Positions 10,342-20,146 of a stretch of DNA of 64,000 bases are shown piece after piece. How positions within the stretch are numbered: the first letter of the stretch is position 1; each line of letters starts with the position of its first letter. The notes under the pieces were generated by a model. The model saw nothing but the letters and a program-made list of their open reading frames with translations. It ran no database searches and was not told the origin of the DNA. The translations under genes were made by a program, and so were the position numbers. Source of the stretch: RPQJ01 sp035554635 (GTDB taxonomy: Bacteria > Pseudomonadota > Gammaproteobacteria > Steroidobacterales > Steroidobacteraceae); the NCBI GenBank assembly GCA_035554635.1, contig DATMIB010000004.1, positions 1-64,000 on the forward strand. The letters run 5' to 3'.

Positions 10342-11656
10342 GGTCTTCTACACGCTGGGGCCCGACCTGCTGCTGCTCGGCGTCGTCGTCGCGTTGATGC
10401 TGCTCGAAGCACTGCGCTTCGACGAGCGCTGGGGCCAAGGCGTGTTCGTCGCCGGCGTGGTCGGCGCGGCCGCCTGCGCCTGGCACCAGTTCGACCACGG
10501 GTACGCCGCGAATGTCGTGCCCGGCGAACTCGGTGTCGACGCGCTCGCCGTCGCGGGCAAGCTCGTGCTGCTGCTCTGCGGTCTCGGCGTCGCCGCGTGG
10601 TTCCCGGGCGCGGGCCGTGGGTTCAAGTTCTGGATCCTCGCGGCCGGTTCGCTGCTGGGCGGGCTGCTGATGCTCGGCAGCCAGAGCTTCGCGACGCTGT
10701 TCATCGGCATCGAGCTGCTGTCGTTGCCGGCCTTTGCGCTGATCGTGCTCGGGCAGGGCCGGACCGCGGCCAGCGAGGGCGCGTTCAAGTACCTGGTGCT
10801 GTCGTCGGTCGCGAGCGCGTTGTTCCTGTTCGGCGCCTCGCTCGGTTACGGCATCACCGGGTCGCTGCGGCTGGGCGACTTCGGCGACCTCTTCCTCGAC
10901 GGCGGCCTGCAGTCCCAGGCCGCGATCCTGCTGGTGACCTCGGGGTTGTTTCTCAAGGCCGCCGTGTTCCCGTTCCACGCGTGGGCGCCCGATGCTTACG
11001 CGGCCGCACGCCTGCCCGTCACCGCGCTGATGGCCTCGGTCGTCAAGGCGGCCGTGATCCTCGCGCTGGTCCGCGTCTTCGGCGCATCGCCGCTGAACGG
11101 ATCGGCGACGGCGGTGGTGGCCGCGCTGGCCGTGATCTCGATCGTCTACGGCAACCTCGCCGCGCTGCGACAGCCACGGCTGCGTCGCCTGCTCGCGTAC
11201 TCGTCGGTCGCACACGCGGGCTACATGGTGTTCGCGCTGCTCGACGTCACCGGCAGCCGCGCCAACGACCTGCTGATCTATACGCTGGTGTACGGCCTCG
11301 CCACCGTGCTCGCCTGCGCGAGCTTCGCGGTGCTGTGCCCGGGCGACGACGACAGCCTGTCGCGGCTCGACGGCCAGTTCGCGCGCCGGCCGGTGGCGTC
11401 GCTGCTGCTCGCGGCCGCGATGCTGTCGCTGGCCGGCGTGCCGCCGCTGCCCGGCTTTTTCGCGAAGGTGTTCGTGTTCAAGTCGGTGATCGCCTCCGGC
11501 CACGTGGCGGCGGCGACGCTCGCGTTCGCGGGCAGCTTCCTTGGCCTGGCCTATTACGTCGGTATCATGCTGCGGCTGTTCCGGCCGGCCGCGGACGCGC
11601 CCGCCGAGACGGCGCCCGTGACGGTGACGGACAAGCAGGAACGAACGATCGCCTAA
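10331..11656 (+). CDS. nuoN: NADH-quinone oxidoreductase subunit N
   Basis: This is the third antiporter-like proton-pumping subunit of complex I. The 441-residue protein is a little shorter than E. coli NuoN. Hallmarks are FATLFIGIELLSLPAFALIV (buried Glu), the KAAVFPFHAWAPDAY helix and a C-terminal PPLPGFFAKVFVFK segment. The C-terminus is hydrophilic. It is the last nuo gene; a CBS-domain gene follows after 13 bases and could be on the same transcript. No terminator hairpin with a T-run is visible after the stop. Confidence 0.95.
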   Translation: MTSEVFYTLGPDLLLLGVVVALMLLEALRFDERWGQGVFVAGVVGAAACAWHQFDHGYAANVVPGELGVDALAVAGKLVLLLCGLGVAAWFPGAGRGFKFWILAAGSLLGGLLMLGSQSFATLFIGIELLSLPAFALIVLGQGRTAASEGAFKYLVLSSVASALFLFGASLGYGITGSLRLGDFGDLFLDGGLQSQAAILLVTSGLFLKAAVFPFHAWAPDAYAAARLPVTALMASVVKAAVILALVRVFGASPLNGSATAVVAALAVISIVYGNLAALRQPRLRRLLAYSSVAHAGYMVFALLDVTGSRANDLLIYTLVYGLATVLACASFAVLCPGDDDSLSRLDGQFARRPVASLLLAAAMLSLAGVPPLPGFFAKVFVFKSVIASGHVAAATLAFAGSFLGLAYYVGIMLRLFRPAADAPAETAPVTVTDKQERTIA

Positions 11657-11669
11657 CACGCGAGGGGGG

Positions 11670-12149
11670 ATGCCCATGGTGCTCGAAACGGTCGGCCCGC
11701 CGGTGCTGCATGGAACGGTCGGTGGCATGCTCGAGGTGAAGGGGACGCGCATTTTCGCCGTGGAACCGTCGACGATGGTCTACGACGCGATCGCCCGCAT
11801 GGACGAATGGCGCGTCGGTGCACTGCTCGTGATGCAGGGCGAGCGGCTGATCGGCATCGTGTCCGAACGCGACTACACGCGACGCGTGATCCTGCGCGGC
11901 CGCGCCTCGCGTGACACGCCGGTCGAGGACATCATGACGCGCGACGTGATCACCGTGCGGCGCGACACGAGCCTCGGCGACTGCCTCGGCATCGTGACGA
12001 AGCACGGCATTCGCCATCTGCCGGTGGTCGAGGACGACCGCGTCGTCGGCCTGATCAGCATCGGCGACCTCGTGCGGACCGTGCTGGCGCAGCAGGCCGA
12101 GCAGATCTCGAGCCTGAAGTCGTACATCCAGAGCGACTACCCGAGCTGA
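11670..12149 (+). CDS. Tandem CBS domain protein
   Basis: The product has 159 residues and consists almost entirely of two CBS domains (about residues 25-80 and 88-148). Paired CBS domains usually sense adenine nucleotides. Motifs include GIVSERDYTRRVI at the end of the first domain, VEDIMTRDVITV at the start of the second, and GLISIGDLV. There is no attached enzyme or channel domain, so it may regulate a partner protein. It begins 13 bases after nuoN on the same strand, with GAGGGGG just upstream of the ATG. A role in regulating complex I by energy charge is only an inference from position. Confidence 0.85.
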   Translation: MPMVLETVGPPVLHGTVGGMLEVKGTRIFAVEPSTMVYDAIARMDEWRVGALLVMQGERLIGIVSERDYTRRVILRGRASRDTPVEDIMTRDVITVRRDTSLGDCLGIVTKHGIRHLPVVEDDRVVGLISIGDLVRTVLAQQAEQISSLKSYIQSDYPS

Positions 12150-12213
12150 GCTGCGACCGGTTGTCGGCATCGACTGATCTCGTTCGCGGGCCCGCTGGGG
12201 TAGTCTGCGCGGC

Positions 12214-12678
12214 GTGAGCACCCTCCCGACGCCCGACCGCCGCGCCGCAGCCCGGCACCCGTCTCCCAATCCGCCCGTCGAACACGGCTCGCCGGTCGTG
12301 CGCGCGATCTTTTTCGTGGTCGGCGCGCTCGCGTTCGTCACCGCGATCGCGGGCGTGTTCCTGCCGCTGCTGCCGGCGACGCCGCTGTTCATCCTGGCCG
12401 CCGCCTGTTTCGCGCGTGCCTACCGGCCGTTCCACGACTGGATGCTCGCGCATCGCTGGCTCGGCCCGATGCTGCGCGAGTGGCACACCCATCGCAGCAT
12501 CCCGTACCGCACCAAGGTCTTCGCGATCGTCACGATGCTGCTGTCCTTCGGCGCCTCCATCGTGTTCTTCATCGAGCCTCGCTGGCTGCAGCTCCTGCTG
12601 GCGTTGTGCGCGCTCGGGCTGGCGGCGTGGCTGTACTCGATCCCGTCGCGCGACCGGCCGGAACAGCGCCCATCCTGA
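12214..12678 (+). CDS. DUF454 (YbaN-like) inner membrane protein
   Basis: This 154-residue protein has a hydrophilic N-terminus and three to four hydrophobic segments. The core LPLLPATPLFILAAACFAR, followed by a HxWLGPxLREW-type loop, is typical of the DUF454/YbaN family of small inner membrane proteins. Their biochemical role is not established. The start codon is a GTG at 12214. An in-frame alternative start would truncate the hydrophilic head but not the domain. A TAGTCT sequence lies at 12201-12206, close enough to the start that a short or leaderless mRNA is possible, but no good -35 was found. Confidence 0.8.
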   Translation: MSTLPTPDRRAAARHPSPNPPVEHGSPVVRAIFFVVGALAFVTAIAGVFLPLLPATPLFILAAACFARAYRPFHDWMLAHRWLGPMLREWHTHRSIPYRTKVFAIVTMLLSFGASIVFFIEPRWLQLLLALCALGLAAWLYSIPSRDRPEQRPS

Positions 12679-12684
12679 CCCGGT

Positions 12685-12715
12685 GCAGCCGCGGGTTGCG
12701 GTCGGATGCGGCTGC
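12685..12715. other. Perfect 8-bp hairpin after the DUF454 gene
   Basis: GCAGCCGC (12685-12692) and GCGGCTGC (12708-12715) are exact inverse complements around a 15-base loop, six bases after the DUF454 stop and 16 bases before the thioesterase start. No T-run follows on the plus strand, so it is not a standard intrinsic terminator. It could still slow transcription or protect the 3' end of the mRNA. Confidence 0.4.
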
Positions 12716-12731
12716 CCCACAGAATCGGTCC

Positions 12732-13199
12732 ATGGATGAGACCGCCACCGCCCTCGCCACCGCGGCAACACTCGAGCGCTCGCTGCACGAACGGATCCCG
12801 CTCTCACGGGCAATGGGCCTGCACGTGCGCGCTGCGACACCGAATGCCGTGACGGTGCGGGCACCGCTCGCGCCGAACGTGAACCACAGCGGCACCGTCT
12901 TTGGCGGCAGCGCGGCCGCAGTCGCCGTGCTTGCCGCCTGGTCACTGGTCGAAGTGCGCCTGGGCGCTGCGGGCATGACCGGCCGGATCGTGATCCGGCG
13001 CAGTGAAATGGAATTCCTGCGTCCGATCGGCGGTGAATTCGACGCGACCGCCTCGACTCCGGACGATGCCTCGTGGGATCGGCTGCTCGCCACCCTGCGA
13101 CGCGGGCGCATGGGGCGCATCACGGTGCGCGCCGTGCTTGGCTGTGAAGGCGAGACGGTCGGCGAGCTGCTCGCGGAATTCGCGGTACTGCCGGCATGA
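12732..13199 (+). CDS. YiiD C-terminal-type thioesterase (hotdog fold)
   Basis: The 155-residue product resembles the thioesterase domain found at the C-terminus of YiiD proteins, a hotdog-fold family expected to hydrolyse acyl-thioesters. The central helix region NHSGTVFGGSAAAVAVLAAW corresponds to the conserved hotdog helix with its N-x2-G-T-x-F/G-G pattern. The GNAT domain that precedes this domain in E. coli YiiD is absent, so this is the stand-alone form. The ATG at 12732 gives the complete domain; the longer open frame upstream lies within DUF454 and has no similarity. It overlaps the dipeptidase gene by four bases. Confidence 0.8.
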   Translation: MDETATALATAATLERSLHERIPLSRAMGLHVRAATPNAVTVRAPLAPNVNHSGTVFGGSAAAVAVLAAWSLVEVRLGAAGMTGRIVIRRSEMEFLRPIGGEFDATASTPDDASWDRLLATLRRGRMGRITVRAVLGCEGETVGELLAEFAVLPA

Positions 13200-13969
13200 T
13201 CCGACACGCAGGGACGCGGTCGCGGATCGTGGCGAAGGGCCGGCTCGCATTCCTGTTTGCATTTGCGCTCGCAACCGCGCTCGGCTGCGCCACGGGAGCG
13301 TCGCGCCCGCCACCGGCCCACAAGCTCGAAGCCATGCGCGCGGAGGCGTTGCGCGCGCTGCCCCCGGAAGAGCAGGGAGACTTCCGTGCCAGCGACCTCA
13401 TCGAACCCGTGACGCTCGACCCCACGCTGCGGCTCGACGTGCGCTACGCGACCTCGCGTAATTTCCTGCGCTGGCCCGTCTACGCCGAGCCGCGCCTGTT
13501 CCTGCAACGGCCCGCGGCCGAAGCCGTCGTACGTGTGAATCGTGCCTTGCGCGACCAGGGCTACGGGCTGCTGCTGTTCGACGGCTACCGGCCGTGGTAC
13601 GTCACGCAGGTCTTCTGGGATGCGACGCCGCCCGAGCAGCGCATGTTCGTCGCCGACCCGAACCAGGGCTCGCGTCACAACCGGGGTTGTGCCGTGGACC
13701 TGACGCTGTACGAGCTTGCGAGCGGTCGCGAAGTTGCGATGCCGAGCGACTACGACGATTTCACCGAGCGCGCCAGCCCCGGCTACGCCGGCGGGTCGCC
13801 GCAGCAGCGCGCAGCCCGCGACTTGCTGCGCCACGCCATGGAAGCCGAGGGCTTCACGGTCAACGAGCACGAATGGTGGCATTTCGACTGCCGCGACTGG
13901 CAGCAGTACCGCATCGAAAACGTGCTGTTCAAGGACATCGGCCACCGCGCGACGTCGGCGTCGCCGTAG
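13196..13969 (+). CDS. ddpX: D-alanyl-D-alanine dipeptidase (VanX/DdpX family), lipoprotein
   Basis: This is a zinc dipeptidase that cleaves D-Ala-D-Ala, used in cell-wall dipeptide recycling or, in gene clusters with vanHA, in glycopeptide resistance. No van genes are nearby, so recycling is more likely. The 257-residue protein begins with a lipoprotein signal (hydrophobic stretch to TALGC31). Active-site residues match VanX: S159-R-H161-N-R-G-C-A-V-D168 for two zinc ligands, catalytic E226 and ligand H229 in EWWHFD, and R132 in the GYRPW loop. It overlaps the upstream thioesterase by ATGA. A large inverted repeat begins 25 bases after the stop. Confidence 0.9.
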   Translation: MIRHAGTRSRIVAKGRLAFLFAFALATALGCATGASRPPPAHKLEAMRAEALRALPPEEQGDFRASDLIEPVTLDPTLRLDVRYATSRNFLRWPVYAEPRLFLQRPAAEAVVRVNRALRDQGYGLLLFDGYRPWYVTQVFWDATPPEQRMFVADPNQGSRHNRGCAVDLTLYELASGREVAMPSDYDDFTERASPGYAGGSPQQRAARDLLRHAMEAEGFTVNEHEWWHFDCRDWQQYRIENVLFKDIGHRATSASP

Positions 13970-14279
13970 CCGCGACGCGGCGCCGGCACGCGAGCAGGCA
14001 GCGGGTTCGGATCCGGGTTCGCGGACCGTCGCGAGCCATGGACGGCTCGCGCCGAGCCCGCAGGGACGCGTCTTACCGGCGTGTCCGCGAATCCGGATCC
14101 GGACCCTTTGCCTGCGAGCGCATGCGATCAGCCGTTGGTGGGCGCGCCGTCACGCGCGCGTCGAGGATGGAGTCGGAAGTTCGCGGACCGACGCGCGCCA
14201 CTGGCACGACACGGCCGCGCCCGCTACCTTCCGTGGACGGGACGGCGGGGTGACCGTCCCACACCGCAGGGGGAAGGGA
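13970..14279. other. 310-bp intergenic region with nested inverted repeats
   Basis: This gap between the dipeptidase and acyl-CoA ligase genes contains the inverted repeat described separately (13994-14115). Towards its right end is a purine-rich ribosome binding site (about 14268-14278) for the ligase. No credible open reading frame was found in it. A TGGCAC/TACCTT pair at 14202-14231 is too weak to call as a promoter. Confidence 0.6.
13994..14115. repeat. Large imperfect inverted repeat with nested hairpin
   Basis: The left arm 13994-14026 and right arm 14083-14115 are inverse complements at 29 of 33 positions by hand alignment, both containing CGGATCCG. Inside the loop sits a second perfect stem: CGCGAGCC (14030-14037) pairs with GGCTCGCG (14044-14051) across a six-base loop. 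The structure follows the ddpX stop by 25 bases, and no U-run follows. It may be a structured RNA 3' end, a protein-binding site or a small non-autonomous mobile element. Confidence 0.75.
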
Positions 14280-15809
<1,530 letters not shown>

Positions 15810-15827
15810 GCAACCGACGCGAGGTTG

Positions 15828-15856
15828 TTGTCGCACGCCGGCCGGATGCCTATGCT
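15828..15856 (+). promoter_or_regulatory. Candidate sigma70-type promoter for the ABC exporter
   Basis: TTGTCG (15828-15833), a 17-base spacer and TATGCT (15851-15856) lie in the gap after the acyl-CoA ligase. This would start transcription about 70 bases before the ATG at 15932. Three -35 positions (TTG) and most -10 positions match consensus. It is recognised by eye only. Confidence 0.4.
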
Positions 15857-15931
15857 CGCCCGGATGTCTCACCCTGCCGTCGCGGCGCGTCCTGCGTCTC
15901 CTTGCGTGCCGCAGTGCCCGGTCACGCACGC

Positions 15932-17707
15932 ATGACCGCCCCGCTCGAACGCCCCAGGGCCCGCTCGCTCGGGCCGCTGCGCGCGCTGCTGCCGTACCTG
16001 CGACCGCACCGCGCCATCCTGCTGGCGGCGCTGGCGGCACTGCTGGTCGCGGCCGCGGCGATGCTCGCGCTGCCGGTGGCATTGCGGTACCTGATCGACG
16101 AGGGCCTCTCGTCGCGCAGCACCGAGACGATCAACCAGTACTTCGTCGCGTTCCTGGCTGCCGCCGGCGTGTTCGGCGTCTTCGCGGCGCTGCGGTTCTA
16201 CCTCGTCACCTGGCTCGGCGAACGCGTGGTCGCCGACCTGCGTTCGGCCGTGTACGCGCGAGTCATCCGCATGGACCCTGCCTTTTTCGAGGTCACGCGT
16301 GTCGGAGAGGTGCTTTCGCGGCTCACAGCCGACACGACGCTGGTGCAGTCGATCGCAGGCGTGAACCTGTCGATCACCTTGCGCTCGGTGATCTCGCTGC
16401 TCGGCAGCCTCGTGATGCTGGCGGTCACGAGCGCACGGCTCACCGCGGTCATGCTCGTGCTGATCCCGGTCATCCTCGTGCCGCTGATCGTGCTCGGCCG
16501 TCGCGTCCGCAAGCTCTCGCGCGCCTCGCAGGACCGCATCGCCGACACGAGCGGCATCGCCGACGAGACCCTCAACGCGATCCAGACCGTGCAGGCCTTC
16601 ACGCTCGAGGGCATCAACTCGCGTCGCTTCGACGCCGCGGTCGAGGATTCGTTCGACGCGGCCGTGCGTCGCACGAAAACGCGATCGACACTGACCGCGC
16701 TCGCGACGATGCTCGTGTTCGGCGCCATCACGTTCGTGCTCTGGCTCGGTGCGCACGAGGTCGTGCGCGGCCAGATGACCGGCGGCCAGCTCGGCCAGTT
16801 CCTGCTCTACGCCGGTTACGTCGCGATGGCGGCGGCGAGCCTCAGCGAGATGTGGGGCGAGGTGCAACGCGCCGCCGGGGCGATGGAACGACTGGTGGAA
16901 CTGCAGCAGGCGCAGCCGACGATCGAGGCGCCCGCCGATCCGCAACCGCTGCCGCGCCCGGGGCGGGGCGAGATCCGCTTCGAGCACGTCACGTTCCGCT
17001 ACCCGTCGCGGCCGGAAACCGCCGCGCTCGACGACTTCGACCTGCACGTGCGCGCCGGCGAGACGGTCGCGTTCGTCGGGCCGTCCGGCGCGGGCAAGAG
17101 CACCGCGTTCCAGCTGCTGCTGCGCTTTTACGACCCGACCGGGGGTCGTGTGCTGATCGACGGTGTCGACGTCGCTCGGGCCGATCCGCTCGCGGTGCGT
17201 GGCTGCATCGGCCTCGTGCCACAGGACACCGTGCTGTTCGCGGCAAGCGCACGCGAAAACATCCGTTACGGGCGTCCCGGCGCGAGCGATGCGGAGGTCG
17301 AAGCAGCGGCGCGCGCCGCGGCCGCCGACGATTTCCTGCGCCGGCTGCCCGAGGGCTACGACACGTTCCTCGGCGAGCGCGGCACGCGGTTGTCGGGTGG
17401 CCAGCGCCAGCGCATCGCGATCGCGCGCGCGATCCTGCGCGACCCGCCGATCCTGCTGCTCGACGAGGCGACCAGCGCGCTCGACGCCGAAAGCGAACGG
17501 CTCGTGCAGGGTGCGCTCGACCGGCTGATGCGCGACCGCACGACGATCGTGATCGCACACCGGCTCGCAACCGTGCTCGAGGCGGACCGGATCGTCGTCA
17601 TGGACCATGGCCGCATCGTCGCGCAGGGCACGCACGGCGAACTCGTGCGGCACAACGAACTCTACGCGCGGCTGGCCGCGCTGCAGTTCACGGAGGGGCT
17701 CAAGTGA
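15932..17707 (+). CDS. MsbA-like ABC exporter (fused permease-ATPase)
   Basis: This is a half-transporter of the type I ABC exporter family, working as a homodimer in the inner membrane. The 591-residue product has a six-helix membrane domain (about residues 30-320) followed by an ATPase domain. That domain shows Walker A GPSGAGKST, the LVPQDTVLF Q-loop, signature LSGGQRQRIAIARAIL, Walker B ILLLDEATSALD and H-loop IAHRLAT. It most resembles the MsbA-related exporter family common in proteobacteria, whose substrate is usually unknown (lipid or drug). The ATG at 15932 is the first giving a family-like N-terminus. It overlaps the following GNAT gene as GTGA. Confidence 0.9.
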   Translation: MTAPLERPRARSLGPLRALLPYLRPHRAILLAALAALLVAAAAMLALPVALRYLIDEGLSSRSTETINQYFVAFLAAAGVFGVFAALRFYLVTWLGERVVADLRSAVYARVIRMDPAFFEVTRVGEVLSRLTADTTLVQSIAGVNLSITLRSVISLLGSLVMLAVTSARLTAVMLVLIPVILVPLIVLGRRVRKLSRASQDRIADTSGIADETLNAIQTVQAFTLEGINSRRFDAAVEDSFDAAVRRTKTRSTLTALATMLVFGAITFVLWLGAHEVVRGQMTGGQLGQFLLYAGYVAMAAASLSEMWGEVQRAAGAMERLVELQQAQPTIEAPADPQPLPRPGRGEIRFEHVTFRYPSRPETAALDDFDLHVRAGETVAFVGPSGAGKSTAFQLLLRFYDPTGGRVLIDGVDVARADPLAVRGCIGLVPQDTVLFAASARENIRYGRPGASDAEVEAAARAAAADDFLRRLPEGYDTFLGERGTRLSGGQRQRIAIARAILRDPPILLLDEATSALDAESERLVQGALDRLMRDRTTIVIAHRLATVLEADRIVVMDHGRIVAQGTHGELVRHNELYARLAALQFTEGLK

Positions 17708-18405
17708 ATCCCGTCGACCCCGATCGCGAGTTGCCGGGCTGGATGCCGCCGCCGGCGCCGGCACGCGTCACGCTGACCGGTAGGTTGTGTCGCGTCGAAC
17801 CGCTCGATGCCAGGCTTCACGCGGCGGACCTGTACGAGGCGAACGCGCTCGATCGCGACGGGCAGATGTGGCGCTACCTTGCCTACGGGCCGTTTGCCGG
17901 TGCAGCCGCGTACCAGGCCTGGGTCGAGGAAAAGCAGGCTTCAGGGGACCCGCTGTTTCACGCGATCGTCGACCTCGAGAGCGGATGCGCGACCGGTGTC
18001 GCCGCATACCTGCGCATCGACCCGCCGAACGGCGTGATCGAAGTGGGCCACCTCGCGTACTCGCCACGCCTGCAGCGCACGCCTGTGGCCACCGAGGCGA
18101 TGTTCCTGCTGATGCAGCAAGCGTTCGGGCTCGGTTACCGTCGCTACGAATGGAAGTGCAACGCCAGCAACCGCAGGTCGCGCGAGGCCGCGACGCGACT
18201 CGGCTTCACGTTCGAAGGGCTTTTCCGCCAGCACATGGTGTACAAGGGCCGCAACCGCGACACGGCGTGGTATTCGATCGTCGACGCCGAATGGCCACGG
18301 GTCCGCGACGGTTTCAGGCGCTGGCTCGACGCGGCCAACTTCACCGCGGACGGTCGGCAGCGACGCAGCCTCGCGCAGTGTCGTGACGACGCAGCGGCGT
18401 ACTGA
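17704..18405 (+). CDS. GNAT family N-acetyltransferase (RimJ/RimL-like)
   Basis: This 233-residue GNAT-fold protein is expected to transfer an acetyl group from acetyl-CoA to an amine. The N-terminal LTGRLCRVEPLDARLHA and the later EVGHLAYSPRLQRTPVATEAM (motif A region) match the widespread RimJ/RimL-like acetyltransferases of small molecules. The acceptor is unknown. The GTG at 17704 overlaps the exporter stop, so the two genes are translationally coupled. An acetylated exporter substrate is possible but unproven. Confidence 0.82.
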   Translation: MNPVDPDRELPGWMPPPAPARVTLTGRLCRVEPLDARLHAADLYEANALDRDGQMWRYLAYGPFAGAAAYQAWVEEKQASGDPLFHAIVDLESGCATGVAAYLRIDPPNGVIEVGHLAYSPRLQRTPVATEAMFLLMQQAFGLGYRRYEWKCNASNRRSREAATRLGFTFEGLFRQHMVYKGRNRDTAWYSIVDAEWPRVRDGFRRWLDAANFTADGRQRRSLAQCRDDAAAY

Positions 18406-18416
18406 GGATTTACTCC

Positions 18417-19517
18417 ATGCAATGCCACCGCACGGCTTCGATCGCCGCCGCACTGGTTCTGACGCTCTCCTGCGCGCTGCCGTTGGGACAACGCGCCACG
18501 GCCGACACGCTGCTGGTCGTGCGCAAGTCCGCCGACGCGCTCGACCTCGTCGACCCGGGCTCCGGCCTGCGTCTCGCCAGTGTCGCGGTGGGTTTCGCTC
18601 CGCACGAGGTCAGCGTGTCGCAGGACGGCAGGCTCGCCGTCGTTTCGAACTACGGCACCGGCGACAAGCCGGGCTCGACCGTCAGCATCGTCGACCTCGA
18701 GCGGCCGCGCGAACTCCGGCGCATCGACCTCGCGCCGCACACGCGCCCACATGGCGTCGCCTGGTACGCCCCGGATCGCATCGCGGTGACGACGGAGGGC
18801 TCGCGACATCTGCTGCTCGTCGAGCCGAGCTCCGGCAAGGTCGTCGGCAGCACGCCGACCGGCCAGGACGTCTCGCACATGGTGGCGGTTGCGCCGGACG
18901 GTCGGCGCGCGTTCGTGGCGAACATCGGTTCGGGCAGTCTCACGGCGATCGCAACGGATCGCGACGCGGCCTCGCCGCGCACGGTCGCGACCGGCGCCGG
19001 CACCGAGGGCGTCGCCGTGCGTCCCGGCGGCAGTCAGGTGTGGGTGCTCGCGCGTGCGCAAGGCACGCTGTCGTGGTTCGACACCGCGTCGCTCGAGCAG
19101 CTCGGCAGCCTCGAGATGCCCGGCATCCCGATCCGCGTCGCGTTCAGCCCCGACGGTGCGCGGGCTTATGTCACGCGCGCAGGCGCAGGTGACGTGCTCG
19201 CGCTCGACGGCGCCACCGGCCGGCAGTTCGCACAGCGCAAGCTCGACGTGCCGCTCGCAGCCGATGCCGCATCGCGCCCGTTCACCAGGCTTGCCCCGGG
19301 CAGTTCGCTGCCGGTCGGGCTCGTGGTGGCGCCCGACGGCCGCACCCTGTTCGTCGCCGCAACGATGGCCGACCGTGTCGTGCAACTCGACGCGCTGACG
19401 CTCGCGGTGCTGCGCACGATCGAGGTGGGCGGCGAGCCCGACGGGCTCGCGTTGACACCGGTGATGCCCAAGGCCGAGTGCCACGCCTGTGCGCCAGAGG
19501 CGACGCCGACGCCCTGA
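18417..19517 (+). CDS. Exported YncE-like beta-propeller protein
   Basis: The 366-residue protein starts with a Sec signal peptide (hydrophobic stretch then RATADT near residue 30). It continues as a series of beta-propeller blades with the recurring pattern PHEVSVSQDG, HGVAWY, HMVAVAPDGRRAFV, IRVAFSPDGARAYV and LVVAPDGRTLFV. This is the 40-residue YVTN/YncE-type repeat. Such proteins act in the periplasm as binding scaffolds or occasionally lactonases; no catalytic residues are evident. The tail contains ECHACAPE with two cysteines. It stands alone on the plus strand with GAGGA upstream of the ATG. Confidence 0.82.
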   Translation: MQCHRTASIAAALVLTLSCALPLGQRATADTLLVVRKSADALDLVDPGSGLRLASVAVGFAPHEVSVSQDGRLAVVSNYGTGDKPGSTVSIVDLERPRELRRIDLAPHTRPHGVAWYAPDRIAVTTEGSRHLLLVEPSSGKVVGSTPTGQDVSHMVAVAPDGRRAFVANIGSGSLTAIATDRDAASPRTVATGAGTEGVAVRPGGSQVWVLARAQGTLSWFDTASLEQLGSLEMPGIPIRVAFSPDGARAYVTRAGAGDVLALDGATGRQFAQRKLDVPLAADAASRPFTRLAPGSSLPVGLVVAPDGRTLFVAATMADRVVQLDALTLAVLRTIEVGGEPDGLALTPVMPKAECHACAPEATPTP

Positions 19518-19567
19518 TCGAGGCCTCGTGGCACGATGACGACGCGGCACCGCCACGGCGCGCGCGT

Positions 19568-20146
19568 TCAGTCGCCGTCGTTCGTCTCGTGGATCGCCGC
19601 GATCACCCCGACCACCGCGGCCCCGATCAGGATGCCCTTGACGAGGTCGTCGTCATCGTCGTGCCGGTCGTAGCCGCGGTAATAGCGCGTGACGTAGTCG
19701 TACTCGTTCCAGTACCTCGCGTCGCGGTACCAGCGACGGTCGCCCCGGTAGTACGCGTCGCGCAGGTGCACGACGTGACGCGCATCGGTGCAGTAGCGCC
19801 CGCCCGGGTGGTAGTGCGCGGTGGCGCCGCGGAAGTACCGGACGTCGTCGTAGGCATGGCGACCGTAACGGCGATAGTGATTTTCGGCCCGCTCGCGCTG
19901 GACTTCGCGCCAGGCCTCGCGACGCTCGCGGTCCACCTCGCGCTGGCCCTCGCGTATTTCGTGCACCACGCACTTGCGGTTCCCGCAACGCTCGATTTCG
20001 CGCGCGGCCTCACGTTGTTCGCGGGCCACGTTGCGCGCGCCCTCGCGCCACTCGCGGCGAACGTCCCACGAATCGGCGCCGGCGAACGTCGGTGCGAGCG
20101 TCGCCGCGCAGGCGACGGCCGTCGTCAGGAACCTCAGGTACTTCAC
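19568..20146 (-). CDS. Exported Arg/Glu-helix and Tyr/Arg-rich hypothetical protein
   Basis: I do not recognise this protein. From a GTG start at 20146 it has 192 residues: a signal peptide (cleavage probably near APTFAGADS), then a strongly charged helix of about 55 residues rich in RE/ER repeats and including a C-x4-C pair. A Tyr/Arg/His-rich stretch follows, and the C-terminus has a DDDDD run followed by a glycine/alanine hydrophobic segment (KGILIGAAVVGVIAAI) and an acidic tail. The composition suggests an envelope protein with a membrane-associated end. The open frame continues upstream, but only this GTG places a signal peptide correctly. A convergent overlap is absent; the next gene upstream is divergent. 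Confidence 0.65.
   Translation of the reverse strand: MKYLRFLTTAVACAATLAPTFAGADSWDVRREWREGARNVAREQREAAREIERCGNRKCVVHEIREGQREVDRERREAWREVQRERAENHYRRYGRHAYDDVRYFRGATAHYHPGGRYCTDARHVVHLRDAYYRGDRRWYRDARYWNEYDYVTRYYRGYDRHDDDDDLVKGILIGAAVVGVIAAIHETNDGD

Noticed and set aside
13196..13969. Glycopeptide resistance locus because of the VanX-like gene
   Set aside because: No vanH, vanA-type ligase, vanR or vanS genes are nearby, and the protein has a lipoprotein signal, which fits periplasmic cell-wall dipeptide recycling.
14202..14231. TGGCACG sequence as a sigma54 promoter before the acyl-CoA ligase
   Set aside because: The -24 element is good, but the -12 position has CC in place of the required GC at the proper spacing.
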